From NCBI GenBank assembly GCA_018857735.1, contig JABMCL010000176.1:117501-181500 (forward strand): 64,000 nucleotides of DNA. Reading direction: 5' to 3'. Positions 10,376-21,600 of the stretch are shown here, piece by piece; positions within the stretch are counted from its first letter, which is position 1; the number at the start of each line of letters is the position of its first letter. The position numbers and the translations under genes are program-made. The notes under the pieces were generated by a model, which saw only the letters and a list, made by a program, of their open reading frames with translations, was not told the origin of the DNA and did not search any database. Origin of the DNA: Alviniconcha marisindica (Eukaryota; Mollusca; Gastropoda; Provannidae).

Positions 10376-13300
10376 TCAGGCATCAGCGATGGTCACCTCC
10401 ACCTCCACACCTGGTTCAATGCTGATGGAAGTCTGCAGCAATGTTAAGGAAATAAACACCAATCTGTGAAGTGGATGGTAATCAGCCACTGTTGGTCAGA
10501 GCATCAGCCCAGACTGAGTCAACAATACCCCGTATGTATCCAAGACTGAGTCCTCGTTTAGAAGTGAAGACCACCATCACGGCAAGGCAACACTGCAAGT
10601 GGCTGCAACATCATCCATACTGCAACAAACTGCAAGTGGCTGCAACAGCATCCACACTGCAACAAACTTCAAGTGGTTGCAACAGCATCCACACTGCAAC
10701 AATCTGCTGTCAAGATCAGAGCAGGTTATTACCTGAAGTCACTAATGTGCAATTTTGTTGCACAATGAATGTAAATTTTGCAGCCGCTGTCTGTTAGTTA
10801 CCACTGTGAGGAATCATTTTCATTATTATTATATTGGTGTCATCGCAGTAACAGTATTACTGATGTTACAAGAGGAAGGATACGATCTGCTTGACAATCT
10901 CCGAAGGGCTGTGCAGATCAATGATGCGCTTGTGGATGCGCATCTGGTAGCGGTCCCAGGTCTTGGAGCCCTCACCGCAGGGGGTTTTGCGGGTGGTGAT
11001 GCGCAGAATCTTGGTGGGCATGCGCACAGGTCCCTTGACCTTCAGCTGCTTGTCCTTTGCGCCCTTGATCAAGTCTGCGCACACTGCACACACATTCAAC
11101 ACTGCGAGTACAGACCAACACTCAACACAAAGACATTCAACACTGCGAGTACAGACCAACGCTCTACACAGACATTCAACACTGTGAGTACAGACCAACA
11201 CTTTACACACACACATTCATCTCTCATCACACCTGCAACCTGGAGCCTCCACGAATGTGCAGATTAGCTACAGCTAGTGTTTGCTAGATCAAAGGTGGAA
11301 CTAATACTGTAATACTAATTGTAATAGCTATACTGGCAGACCTGCTAACCCCAAAATGGACCTGATAGGAACAGTTCCAACATGTGAGAGGAATATTGGA
11401 AGGTTGAGAGGAATATAGGACCAAAAAAATGTTTTAACATGTGTCATGCTTCTTTCAACACGACAGAATTTTGCTTTTAGTGGCTTTATTATACAGTTAC
11501 ATAAAAAACAAATTACTTAAAGATCTACGTACGTGACTGCCCGTCAATACTGTTCAGATAGCACAAATGACAATGCAGATGTCTACGACTATTCATGCGC
11601 ACATTTCAGTCACAAGCACGTCACTTTCTCAGATGATCTGAAGTTGCTTCCTTGCACTTCTTCAGCAAAGTGTCACTCAGCTGGGAACCATAGCACAACC
11701 CTCCTCTGCGCTTCAGAACCCTAAGTGCCTCTGTGGTGTCGACACTCGTGGAAGAACGAAAGTCTGTCCAATTCCTCCTCACCATATTGAAGACTCGCTC
11801 ACAAGCAGAGTGGCTGACTGGGATGAGGATTCCCATCATGACACCAGCCAACATCTTGAGTGGTCACACTTCACAATGGCTGATGTTTTCGTTCGGCTAC
11901 AGCCATACTGTTTAGCTGTTTTGCAGTTCGGAAACATCCGTAAAAAACAAGTTCCCTGCACTGTCCGCAGCACTAAGAGTGATGTGCTCCACAAGAAAGT
12001 TTGTAAAGAGTGTTTCTGCCCGGGTAACATCCAAATTCTGAGACTCATTCGATGCCTTCCTCAAATTTTTTGTCACAGTCACCGCCTTGCCAATTTCGCA
12101 GTGCTGTGCTGATTTGACATGATGAACATCAAAAATGTCTCCATGTGACACAGTGAAATCAAGCAAGCATGCTCTACAATGAGCATGATGTACACTGACT
12201 GTGGAAATTCTGATGCAGGGAAACTTTTCTCCATACTCTTCTCGATACTTTTGGCCAATTTGTGGGGGGTTTCACAGCTTCTGGTCAAACGTCTGCCTTT
12301 CGCTTGGACATGATGGACACTGAGTAAAATTGGAATTGAAATCTGCCTCATGAAACGAAAGACCAATTCTGATTGGCCGTTATCTGCCGATGCCTTGTAA
12401 GGCTCATTGACCCAACCTACTTCAGAGCTAACAACAAAGTGCTTTGTACCAAATCAAACTGTGAGTCGGTCAAGCATACTGGGAACCGAGGCTGTGAGCG
12501 CTTGACTGACAAAACTGAAAAGTCAAGCACTCACATCCTCTGTTCCCTGGGTAAACACCATACACAAAACCCCACTGCCAACTTTCGCTGTCGCAGCTGA
12601 TTTGATGTTAGCCAGTCTCGGCAATACACGCATTCTCATAACACAAGAAGTCATGTGTGTGGGGTTTTTTTGCTGTTTTTTTCTTCAGCAGAATATTTTC
12701 TGAGCTAGCGGAATGAAGTGCAGTCAAGCAGAAGTTCCGCCGAAAGTGGAATGGTTGGCAGGTCTATACTGGCCAAGCCAAAAACTGCTATGGGCAAGTA
12801 ACTCGCCCACATCGGCCTATTTCAGTATTTTAAAAGTACAGGTGAGTAAACTGCCTACAGTAACAAACCGTAAGTTAGTTTTTTTTAGCCTACTAAAGTA
12901 CTATGTTTAAGTTTACTTGGTGAACTGAATAAGACTGAACATCAAATAGAGAGTAGTAGTAATTGGATTTTAGTGTCCTGTCAACCACACAGGGTCACCT
13001 CAGGACAGTCAAAGTCAGGTCATAAGCAAATACACATTTTTAAACTCTTCTCACATATCTATCAACCCTCTGTCAAGTCAGTCTACAAAACCAATCACTT
13101 CACAAACATAAAACATACATACACAAACATCAGACACAAATTTTCAAAGAGTTAGTCCCTTCAATTTTACCCCTGTTAAAAAGAGCACATAAGGCTAGGA
13201 CATATTTGAGTTTTCTGGAGAAAAAAAAAGTCAGGAGAATGGACCATTAGCAGAAAAATGACAAGACAGAAAGAGCAAGAGGACTAGGCAGAAAAAAACA

Positions 13301-14414
13301 AGAGAGGAGATGGAAAAGGGGAATCAAATGACAGCCCTGAGATTCCAGACAGGATGGAGACATCAGACATCCCTGGCCTCCCTTTGGGGGTAAAATATAC
13401 AGAACCATGCTTATTAGTATTGTTTTCTTTCATTCCCCATAAAAATTAGCAGAAGTGAATGTGCCCAACTCATGAAAATAAACACCCAGCCCAGACTAGG
13501 ATATCCACAGTTAGCTTGACTTACCAGCACTGCAAAACAGAGCATATGTCGATATATCATTTTATTTTAACAACAGCTACTTTTGTTGAACATTGCAGTT
13601 TGCACTTGCACTTTTGCAGAGATGTAAAATTCCCATAAAATTAATATCAGTCAATTCCCAAATCTGAGCAGGTGATGCAGTCAATTGTAGATCAGTCCTT
13701 GATTTAAGGATTCCCACACTGAGCACCTCAGTGCTGGAATTTCCAAAATTCTCATTGTCCTCAGAAACACAGAAATTATATTTATAAATATACATTTTAG
13801 TATTTTTACAATGCGTTACTAGTTTCTGTTTGTAACAAAGCACAAACCTTTTTCCAAACTCTTCACATTGCGGCTGGTCAGGGTGATGCGGATGCGATGG
13901 ATGGGAGCCTCCTCAGCTGCAGCCTTCTGGTCGCCTTTGGCAGGGTAGGTAGACTGAAAATTGATGAAACAAATTATTACAATCAGCGCTTGACTGAGGC
14001 CAGGGCTGACTTAAAGCACTCAGTACTGTCTGAGTGGACTGTTGTCTTGTCTCTGTGGTTCCAAACTAAATCAGTAAATGCCAGTTCTTGAAAAGGAGTG
14101 CCTGTACTGTTCGGTGATGGCTATCGACCAACACAGCAAGTCACAGGTAGGACCCCGACGTACCCATCCTCTCTCTTACCTTGCGCCCTTTAACACAGTC
14201 CTTACAACCACAAAGTCTTCACAAAGAGTTAGTTGGACACTCAGCAAGAAAAGACCTACAGACATGTGAACTAGGGAGTACCAAAGGCAAAGTGCGCATG
14301 CGTCTCGTTGGAGACAGAAGAGAAATAATTGTCAGGTTATACATCTACTGCAAATCAAGACAATAGAAGCACTTAGGAAATGAAAGAAGACACCAATGTA
14401 AACACACAAACCAT
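10376..14414 (-). CDS. RPS20: 40S ribosomal protein S20 (uS10), 4 exons
   Basis: Minus-strand exons in transcript order: 14412-14414 (just the ATG), 13848-13953, 10884-11083 and 10376-10432 (stop TGA), giving 122 codons including the stop, so 121 aa (human 119). Introns are 458, 2764 and 451 bp, all GT-AG with consistent phase. Family knowledge: uS10 sits in the head of the small ribosomal subunit. Diagnostic motifs: [71 protein letters not shown] and the C-terminus [17 protein letters not shown]. An open frame that reads past KQI into intron 3 gives a false truncated C-terminus; the real last exon lies about 450 bp further on. Intron 2 hosts the hAT-like element. I looked for a box C/D snoRNA in the introns and found no convincing C/D pair. 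Confidence 0.96.
10585..10705. repeat. About 36-bp minisatellite in RPS20 intron 3
   Basis: Three to four copies of a unit with CAAGTGGCTGCAACA and CATCCATACTGCAACAAACT. Confidence 0.85.
11085..11215. repeat. About 40-bp minisatellite abutting the RPS20 exon 3 acceptor
   Basis: Three copies of a unit containing CATTCAACACTGCGAGTACA plus GACCAACRCT. Read on the gene strand each unit has an acceptor-like 'ctcgcag|TGT', comparable to the real 'tgtgcag|TGTG'. The shared exonic part is only 3-4 nt, so derivation from the boundary is uncertain. Confidence 0.7.
11337..12763 (-). mobile_element. Decayed hAT-like DNA transposon in RPS20 intron 2
   Basis: The element is bounded by a 9-bp direct repeat CTATACTGG at 11328-11336 and 12764-12772; the core TATACTGG fits the 8-bp target-site duplication typical of hAT elements. 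Short terminal inverted similarity is visible: ACCTGCTAACC just inside the left end and, in reverse, ACCTGCCAACC at the right end. Internal remnants encode hAT-like transposase on the minus strand. About 1.43 kb. The right terminus appears to have lost 2-3 bp relative to the left (CAGACCTGC). Confidence 0.7.
11640..12311 (-). pseudogene. hAT-like transposase fragment with frameshifts
   Basis: On the minus strand, from a possible start ATG at 12309-12311 (MSKRKAD, soon stopped), pieces in different frames resemble a hAT transposase-like protein: [19 protein letters not shown] (near 12010), [18 protein letters not shown] (near 11900), then [20 protein letters not shown] (near 11800), which fits the C-terminal hAT dimerisation region (…ERVFS.VR...DFR). 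At least two frame changes and stops show it is dead. Family knowledge is used for the motif match; no alignment could be run. Confidence 0.65.
12773..13847. other. Rest of RPS20 intron 2, no feature recognised
   Basis: Unique-looking intronic sequence with A-rich patches near 13220-13320. No coding or RNA gene is recognisable. Confidence 0.4.
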
Positions 14415-14519
14415 TTTCTATTGTTTCTGGCCGACGTAATCAAAGATTTCAATCAAACTTTGAACAGCGGTGAGCCAGGTACTTCTGTTTCACACGCGGT
14501 CGGAAGCAAGAGGAAGAAG
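14415..14519 (-). promoter_or_regulatory. RPS20 5' UTR with probable 5' TOP tract
   Basis: Reading the minus strand, a pyrimidine run CTTCTTCCTCTTGCTTCC begins at 14519, about 105 nt before the ATG. It fits the 5' terminal oligopyrimidine start of ribosomal-protein mRNAs that are translationally controlled by mTOR/LARP1. The run would mark the cap site near 14519. No RNA evidence. Confidence 0.6.
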
Positions 14520-14719
14520 TTGTTGCGCATGCGTTGGCGGAAAGAATCCTTCCACAAGTTGGAAGTTCTAGTACTCCGCCAATACTTTAATAATAAAATA
14601 TAAAATAAAATAAAAATTACTCGGCACTAACTCAGACATGGAATAGTGCAAGTCAGTCTTTTCCGTCATGGTTCCCAGTTTAAATGTTGATGCATTTCAG
14701 GGGTATAAAAAAAGCAACA

Positions 14720-14832
14720 ACCAACCCCCCCCCCACCCCACCCCCCCACCCCCATTCCCCTTCCCCCTCTTCTCCCCGTCACTAATAAGCCTCATGGTTT
14801 CTGTTGACGTTACGCGGCACCATGTTTACTTA
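14720..14832 (+). mobile_element. SINE 3' tail fragment
   Basis: After a C-rich stretch, AATAAGCCTCATGGTTTCTG and CACCATGTTTACTTAA match the tail of the SINE at 8877-8935 in the opposite orientation. The tRNA-like head is absent, so this is a truncated copy. It lies just upstream of RPS20. Confidence 0.6.
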
Positions 14833-15341
14833 ACTTTGGAGAAAATCAATTAAATGGGCTGTTAATGACAAAATATTTCAGCTTATACTGACTATTTTAT
14901 TTTAATATTCCTCTTTCCAGCATTATGTTTATGCTGTAAGCACCAAAACTGCCACTCTTTTTTCGACTGAATGTGTCCTTAGGCAGAGATTGAGCCTCCT
15001 TCATTTTTCCAGATGCCCAGTTTAGGTATTTGGCACAACAGTGTGTATACACTGTATGTCTCAGCATTATCACTGCATATGAATCTACTGATTTCAGTCT
15101 CCTCTTCGCTGCATGATATATAATGAACACATAAACAGATTTCCAGTCAAAAGCATACATCAAGTCCAACGTACCCGGTGGACTGAAACTGAACAGGGGG
15201 GGGCGTCATCCCGGCAGTTCCAAACATTTGCTTTTTTTCATCAACATGAGCATCCGTCAACGCACATTCATGTTCAGTCACTCAAATTTATATCTGATTT
15301 TTGTCTTTACAAAAAGCAATTTTGCAGATTTGATTTTCAAG

Positions 15342-15533
15342 ATGTCGGTGATAAACTCGAACGTCTGTTCCGGTTGTGACTGTTTATGTGTTATTATCAC
15401 TTCACCACCTGAGTCAATGGAAACTGCGGAGGACTTAACCATTTCAGATATTAGGGGTAATCTCATTGTCTTAAATGGAAAGATTGTGAAGAACTTGTCT
15501 CGTTTATGTTTTGACGAGAAAAATACCATATAG
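15342..15533 (+). CDS. Possible small ORF (63 aa) between RPS20 and TM9SF4, unrecognised
   Basis: ATG at 15342 (context CAAGATGTC) opens a 63-codon frame ending TAG at 15533. Composition looks ordinary (e.g. ETAEDLTISDIRGNLIVLNG) rather than repeat-derived, and the frame is open upstream to 15228. I do not recognise the product. A minus-strand frame of similar length overlaps. It could be chance, a fragment of an old element or an unannotated exon. Confidence 0.2.
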   Translation: MSVINSNVCSGCDCLCVIITSPPESMETAEDLTISDIRGNLIVLNGKIVKNLSRLCFDEKNTI

Positions 15534-15662
15534 TTGGATAGCATAATTTGTTTATATAGTACAATGTATAACTTAACTGTAGTAGTGGAGTGGAGTGGAG
15601 ATTAAACTGATTTAAAAAATGCTATCCTCCCCATGTAAAGTTCTTACGTCTGCTTGAGGGCG

Positions 15663-15670
15663 TGACGTCA
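15663..15670 (+). promoter_or_regulatory. CRE (TGACGTCA) upstream of TM9SF4
   Basis: A perfect palindromic cAMP-response element lies 24 bp before the TM9SF4 start codon in the presumed core promoter or 5' UTR. Binding by CREB/ATF factors is inferred from the motif only. Confidence 0.5.
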
Positions 15671-15693
15671 GATACGTCCACGTTTGTGACAAC

Positions 15694-18600
15694 ATGGCGG
15701 CGAAGGTACCGTTTGAGTTAGAATAGCAACTGAACTAATCTAACATTTGAATGGTGATTGTTGTGCATGTTTGGTTTTAATGTGATTTATGTTGTTTAGG
15801 AATGACAAGGCTAATGCTCTTGGGTTTGTTAAACCTTTTTATTGCTGCAGTTGCCATCGATGCGACCTTTTCGCGTGACACTAACAGACTGAGTGATAGA
15901 TGTTTTCTGATATAAACGTCTAGTTGTACTAATAGTACTAACGGCAACTTGAAATTGGAACATTATAGTCTATTTTAAAGCTTTGTTAGTTGTTGTTTCT
16001 ATACATTAGACAATGCCGTGCCAATGCCAGTGGCCGTATTTTACTTTTTAACCCGCATAGACTTGACGTCTTCCCGGCTCTGGACTTGATATCGTTGATC
16101 AGTGATGCCGGTAATCGATGACCAGTGTCACGGCGTGTGTATACGTGTGTGTGTTGGAAAGAAATACACTAGCTGCTTCTTCTGTTAAAGTGTTGTGGTA
16201 AGGATAGACCACGTCTTGTCTTCATTTGGGAAGTGTGGAAGTAACTTGGCTTTTTACGCCCAGTCAACCAGTACGGTTCTATTAGGGCGAATTTTTCATC
16301 ATTTTGATTAATCAGCTACAATAGTGTACAAAGCACTATTTGCATTATGTCATTACCCATGTATTTCCATACCACCTGCCATTACTCTAGTCTTATGGAA
16401 AGGTAGACATTGGATGGTTAAAGGGACTCCATCAGAGGCTAAAGCTTGCCAGCATGTATTTGGAGCAGGGTAAATGAACATGATACACATTAAAAGTTTT
16501 GTGATTGAATGTGCTAATGATTTTATAAGAGGACTTTCCCAGACATAGAAACAAACACTGTTTCCACAAGCTCTTTCACATGTTTAGTATAACATCATTG
16601 GTAGAATACTGGAACTTTTCAGTTTTGTGTATGTGTAGTTGTAGCCAGGTCATGGCAGATGTCCTGTTGTTATCACTATAGTTGTAGCGTGGTAATGACA
16701 GATGTCCTACTGTTGCCACTATATTTAGTTGTAAATTATCCTTAAAGGACAAGTCCAAGGTTTGGGGTGATTTTTGACATGATTTCCATTAAAGTTCATA
16801 GAGAACAATGATGAAGGTGAAATTGTGATCTGAGGGTTATAAATGCATGAAAACAGGCATTTTCTGTCATACTGAAAGCGTTGCTATGACGCTGAAAATC
16901 ATGTGCACATATGTGCACTACGCCTCTGGGGAGTCCTGCAAATGGCTAGTACCACAGGTACTTGGAAGTAGCCACAGGTAACCGACTTGGAAAAATTTCA
17001 GTTGAATCCCCAAGGATAACTCTGACCCATTGTCAGTGTTGGGCCTTGTTTATTCCTCCTTGTTATTTCATTTTCTCGAGCCTTGTTAGGTGCGGGCATT
17101 TCATTTTTTCGTTCTGTTTACTCTAGTTTTCAACAGGCGGACCTCATCAGGAGGCTGCCTTTTATTGGGTTTTTTTCACAATTTATCTTTTTGTTTCATC
17201 ATGATCATATGTAAAAATGAAAAGTTTTTTTTCGTTCTAGTTCAATACACTAGTGATTTCGTGGCCTCCCTGGGTTAGGGTTTAGGGTTGGGCTATTTAC
17301 CAGTTCTTGCCATTCACTGTTTTTTCTTTTGGCATGCCCTTTTGTTTCTTGAGATATATCGTTCATTTATGATGTATGACTATGAGTGAGGGGGTAGTCT
17401 CAATGTTTAACAAGACCGCTCATTTTTTCTTTGTGGGGGTAGTTCTGAGCGTCTGTTGCCCTGCCGTGTCATTGTCACGCTAAGTGGGTTGTATCATGTA
17501 CATGATTACGTGTATCCAGCCTTTGTCCCGTTGCTCGCTGACATTACTTGCTCCTCTCTCTTTTCAAAAAGTGTTGGTGTTTTTTCTCTCTTTTCCCCTT
17601 CTTTCTCACCATGCGTTCTTTTTTTCTTTTTTTAATCTTTTAGTGCTTGTATCAGGGTATCAGTGTATCTCTCAATTTTTGGTATCATGCTGTGCACTTG
17701 CTGCTCGTCAGCTTCATCCTTGGAGATTCAAACTGGAATTTTTTCCAAGTCAGTTACCCTGTGGACAGCCCTACAAATTCCGCTTTGAAGAAAATCGCAT
17801 TTGGTATTTCGCCATAAAGTTTATGAAATTGTACTCAGCGAAGTGTTCGCTACACAAATGGGCGTGACTGAGGCGCAGCAGCAAAATCAGCTCGTTTGAA
17901 TTGTACAATTTTTTTTACCCATTTTCGCCTCACAGCGGGTCGATTCCGTGGGAACTCGTGCATAGTTATGCTTTGGGTTGCTTGTGAGTTGTTCCCGTTT
18001 GCTGCAACACAGTAGGCTGGCATGCTTAGAGCTTTTTTTTGGACCACACGCATACACTTCAATGAACAATCTAAGATAGCAACCGCACGACTCCCCGACT
18101 GACGTCACTTCCGAGAAAGTCACGTGACTGATGGAGAACCTGAGACAGCAGTCTCGGCCAGCCTACAGAAAATAAAATCGATTAAAAACCAACATTAAAT
18201 CTCAGACTAGTGACTCATTTGTCAGTCATTTTGATGGTCATTTTGCATACTTAAAAACCTTGGATTTTTCCTTTAAAAAAAAAAGTTTTACATGATTATG
18301 AATTTTTGGCAGGCACTGAGATATTTGATATTTAGCTTGTGCTATAGAGGTGTCCATACTATTGTACTAAAGATGTCCATACTATCAATGTTAGACTATT
18401 TCTTTTAATCATCATCTGCAGATGCTGTTGACTGTGGCTGGGTTAGTGGTATTGCTGTTGGCGGAGGCTGGTGCTTTCTACGTGCCGGGAGTGGCACCTG
18501 TAGAGTTCCACAAATATGATCCAGTGGAGGTCAAAGTAAGTGTGAGCAATAATAGACTTACATTTTTTACAGCACTGTACCTGTAGATGAGAGTGAAAGA

Positions 18601-21600
18601 ATCAGTAAACAGCAACAGACTTATGCTAGTATAAGTCTGTTGATATACAGACTTACAGCAATGTACAGAGTTAGCTATTTAACTTAGTTCATGGATTCTG
18701 ACCTCGCATCAACAGTGAAAGAAGGGTAAGAATGCAAGCATATGTTAAATTTTATTACCAGCAGTATATTTCATTTCATGCTAAATGTGACTGTGCATGT
18801 AGCATAGTCTGGTGTATTTTTTTGTAATGTTTTTAAGTATAGACAGACAGCAGTAAGTTTGTAATCACACAGACAATCCAAATTATATCAGTCTGCATTT
18901 CTTACCACTCACAATTTTCTTACACTCACAATGCATATGCCAGCACCATTAAAAGCCAGATCACTGAAATTGAGGCAAAACTATTTTGTTACCTTGGGTG
19001 GATGTACACAATGTTTACGTATGCACTTCAATGCTGTGCTGCTAACAAAGTTCCAGTCTTAGTACCCAAACGTTTCACAAATTTTGCGGCAGGTTCTGAC
19101 AGCATGAGACTTACAGTTACAGGGGCGACTTGTTAGACAGATGCACTGAGAAGTGAGATAAGGAGTGCCCCTTCAGTGGCATAATCAATGGCGCATGCAC
19201 ACACACATGTACGCATGCGCGCACATACATACGCCTGCATGCACACACACACAACACAAAAAAACAGATTTAAAAAATAAGTTGACTTAGTGAGTAATCA
19301 TTTTTTGAATGAACACGTGAAGTCATCCACCATGAAAGGGAGAGGCAGTGCTGCTCTTCTTCCTGAGAAATTTGACTTTCAGTGTGATTTGTGACAAGAT
19401 GTTGAACATTACACATTTCAACAAGCCCACATCACTGTGCTGCTAATCATGCAGTTAACTGTGAAAACCCAACTGATCTTACAAGATGTGATCCACATGA
19501 GTATTACCAGTAACTGTTGTTGTTTTCTGTGTCACACAGAACAGCATGCTAAAGCATAGTTTGTTGCAATACATAACGTTCAACATACAGCCAATCTTGA
19601 ACAATTTTTTAAAAGAATAAAAAGCAACACATTTTGAAACATAAATAGTTATTCTTTAATAGAACATATGTGACAAAGGGAAAATTTATGATTTTTTCTC
19701 TCTCAAATTTAAGCTTTCTTGACATAAACAGCAAATGATGTAAGAAATATGTCGAACATTACTATTTCAACAAGATATACAGTGCTGTTTGTTTCTCGAT
19801 GAAAATGATAAATCAGTAACTTTTTATTACTGTAAAGTATAAAGACATAAATATTTCCTTTTGAACATTTTTGCTGCATTAATTTTGTTGTAGTGGATAA
19901 CATAATGTTAAAAGAGACAACATGGTACTTTGTTTTTCATAACAAAATAATAATACTTATTATTTAACAAACAAGTAAGTGTTTTGTAAGAGAAAATGGA
20001 GCAAATAAGATGAGTGCAACTTTTGCTGCTTTTTGGTGTCACAGGAAAACACCACACAACCTGTCATCCTGCGTTTCTTGGTCCATGTTGACTCGGGTGC
20101 CTAGGACAAAAATAGTTGAACATTAACTTTAAAAGTGAAAGAATTTAATAATAAATAGAAAAAATCATAATAAATATTACTAAAAAATCACAGCCAAAGA
20201 ATAATGCTATTAAGATCGGCACCTTACATTTTTAGAACTCTGGAAGGCAGACAGGCATGGTCACTATAATTATGTCGAACGTTATTATTTCCACACTCGT
20301 GTTGTAATTGTAATGTTCAAAATCTAACTTGACGACTTTAACCTGCGTAAATTCAAAATTTTCTACCCTATATGATGATTTGTTTGAAGACGTAGTTTGT
20401 AAACAAAATGAACTGCGTTAAGTGCAAGCAAAAAATGTAAGAGTACGATCAGAATTACTGTTTATAACCAAACTGCTGTCCACATTCGATTTCAACACGC
20501 ACCTATGTTGTAAGAAACTCAGTGAAAACAAATTTTTTTAAAGCATCTGAACAAACTTTAGATCGACAGCAACAAAACTCACTCTGTATTGCTAACATTC
20601 CAATACCCTTTTAAAGATTCAGCATATACCAATATGAATATCATCGTATAACGGAAGATTTGACTAAATCTCTGATGAACTTTAAATAAGTGAACGTACG
20701 TCCTTCAAAATATTCACCACCTTTGCATATCAAATGTCTCTTCCATGGCCATGGCTAAAACAAATGACCTGGATGGTAACAGCTGACCCAATTAGGGAAA
20801 AACCAAAAACTTATTTTTTCCTTTTGGGTTGTTTAAACGTTTTGAACGTATTTATGCAACAATTATAAATGCAAAATATATTTTAAAACTACCCAGCATT
20901 TGGCAGTAAAATAAAACATTGGGCCTGATGCAGTGATGACCACAGTGACTGGGGTAAAGTTTCGACGAAAGAGAAAGTCCGTTCTTCACTAGATTGTCTG
21001 CGGATGCTGGTCATGAAACTTTCAACACATAACATTCACCGAGGGATATTTCGGAGCCTCTAACTCCAAAAACAAACTTAGTGATAATCAATTTTATATG
21101 CACTACAGGGGTAAAGCGATATTCCCTGGTAAATCGGTGACCGAGGTAATGTTTGATTTCGTTCTGAATGAAAGCATCAAAAGCACTCACCTAGCGTGTC
21201 CGTTTTGGGTTGAATTTCGTGGTGCTTTTCACTTTCAAAAATAATATATCGGCTCCAGATTTGGAGCTCATATTTTTTTCCACTGTGATACTGACCAATT
21301 ATGAACGCACACACAAAGCAACAACAAGACAAAGTGTTTGAAACAGATTTTATTGACAGTCAAAAATCGGACCCCCCATTTGCGCACCTTTTGGCACAGA
21401 GTCCAGACAGGTAATGGGGGGGGGGGGGGGGGGGGGGGGGGTGGGAATAGTCTCATTAGGATGCATTTGCATGTGGGCCCCTGTCTGATAGGAAGTCTGC
21501 CATGATGATGTTGTGTTGCTTTGGGTTTGCAGGCAGTGAAGCTGACCAGTACCAAGACTCAGCTCCCCTATGAATACTACTCACTTCCCTTCTGCCAGCC

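Noticed and set aside
10866..11216. RPS20 protein ending KQIVSFLL
   Set aside because: This reads through the intron 3 donor (GTATCC). The conserved C-terminus is found in a separate exon at 10376-10432.
10436..14411. Box C/D snoRNA in RPS20 introns (as known in vertebrates)
   Set aside because: Candidate C boxes were not paired with a D box at a suitable distance and no terminal stem was seen.
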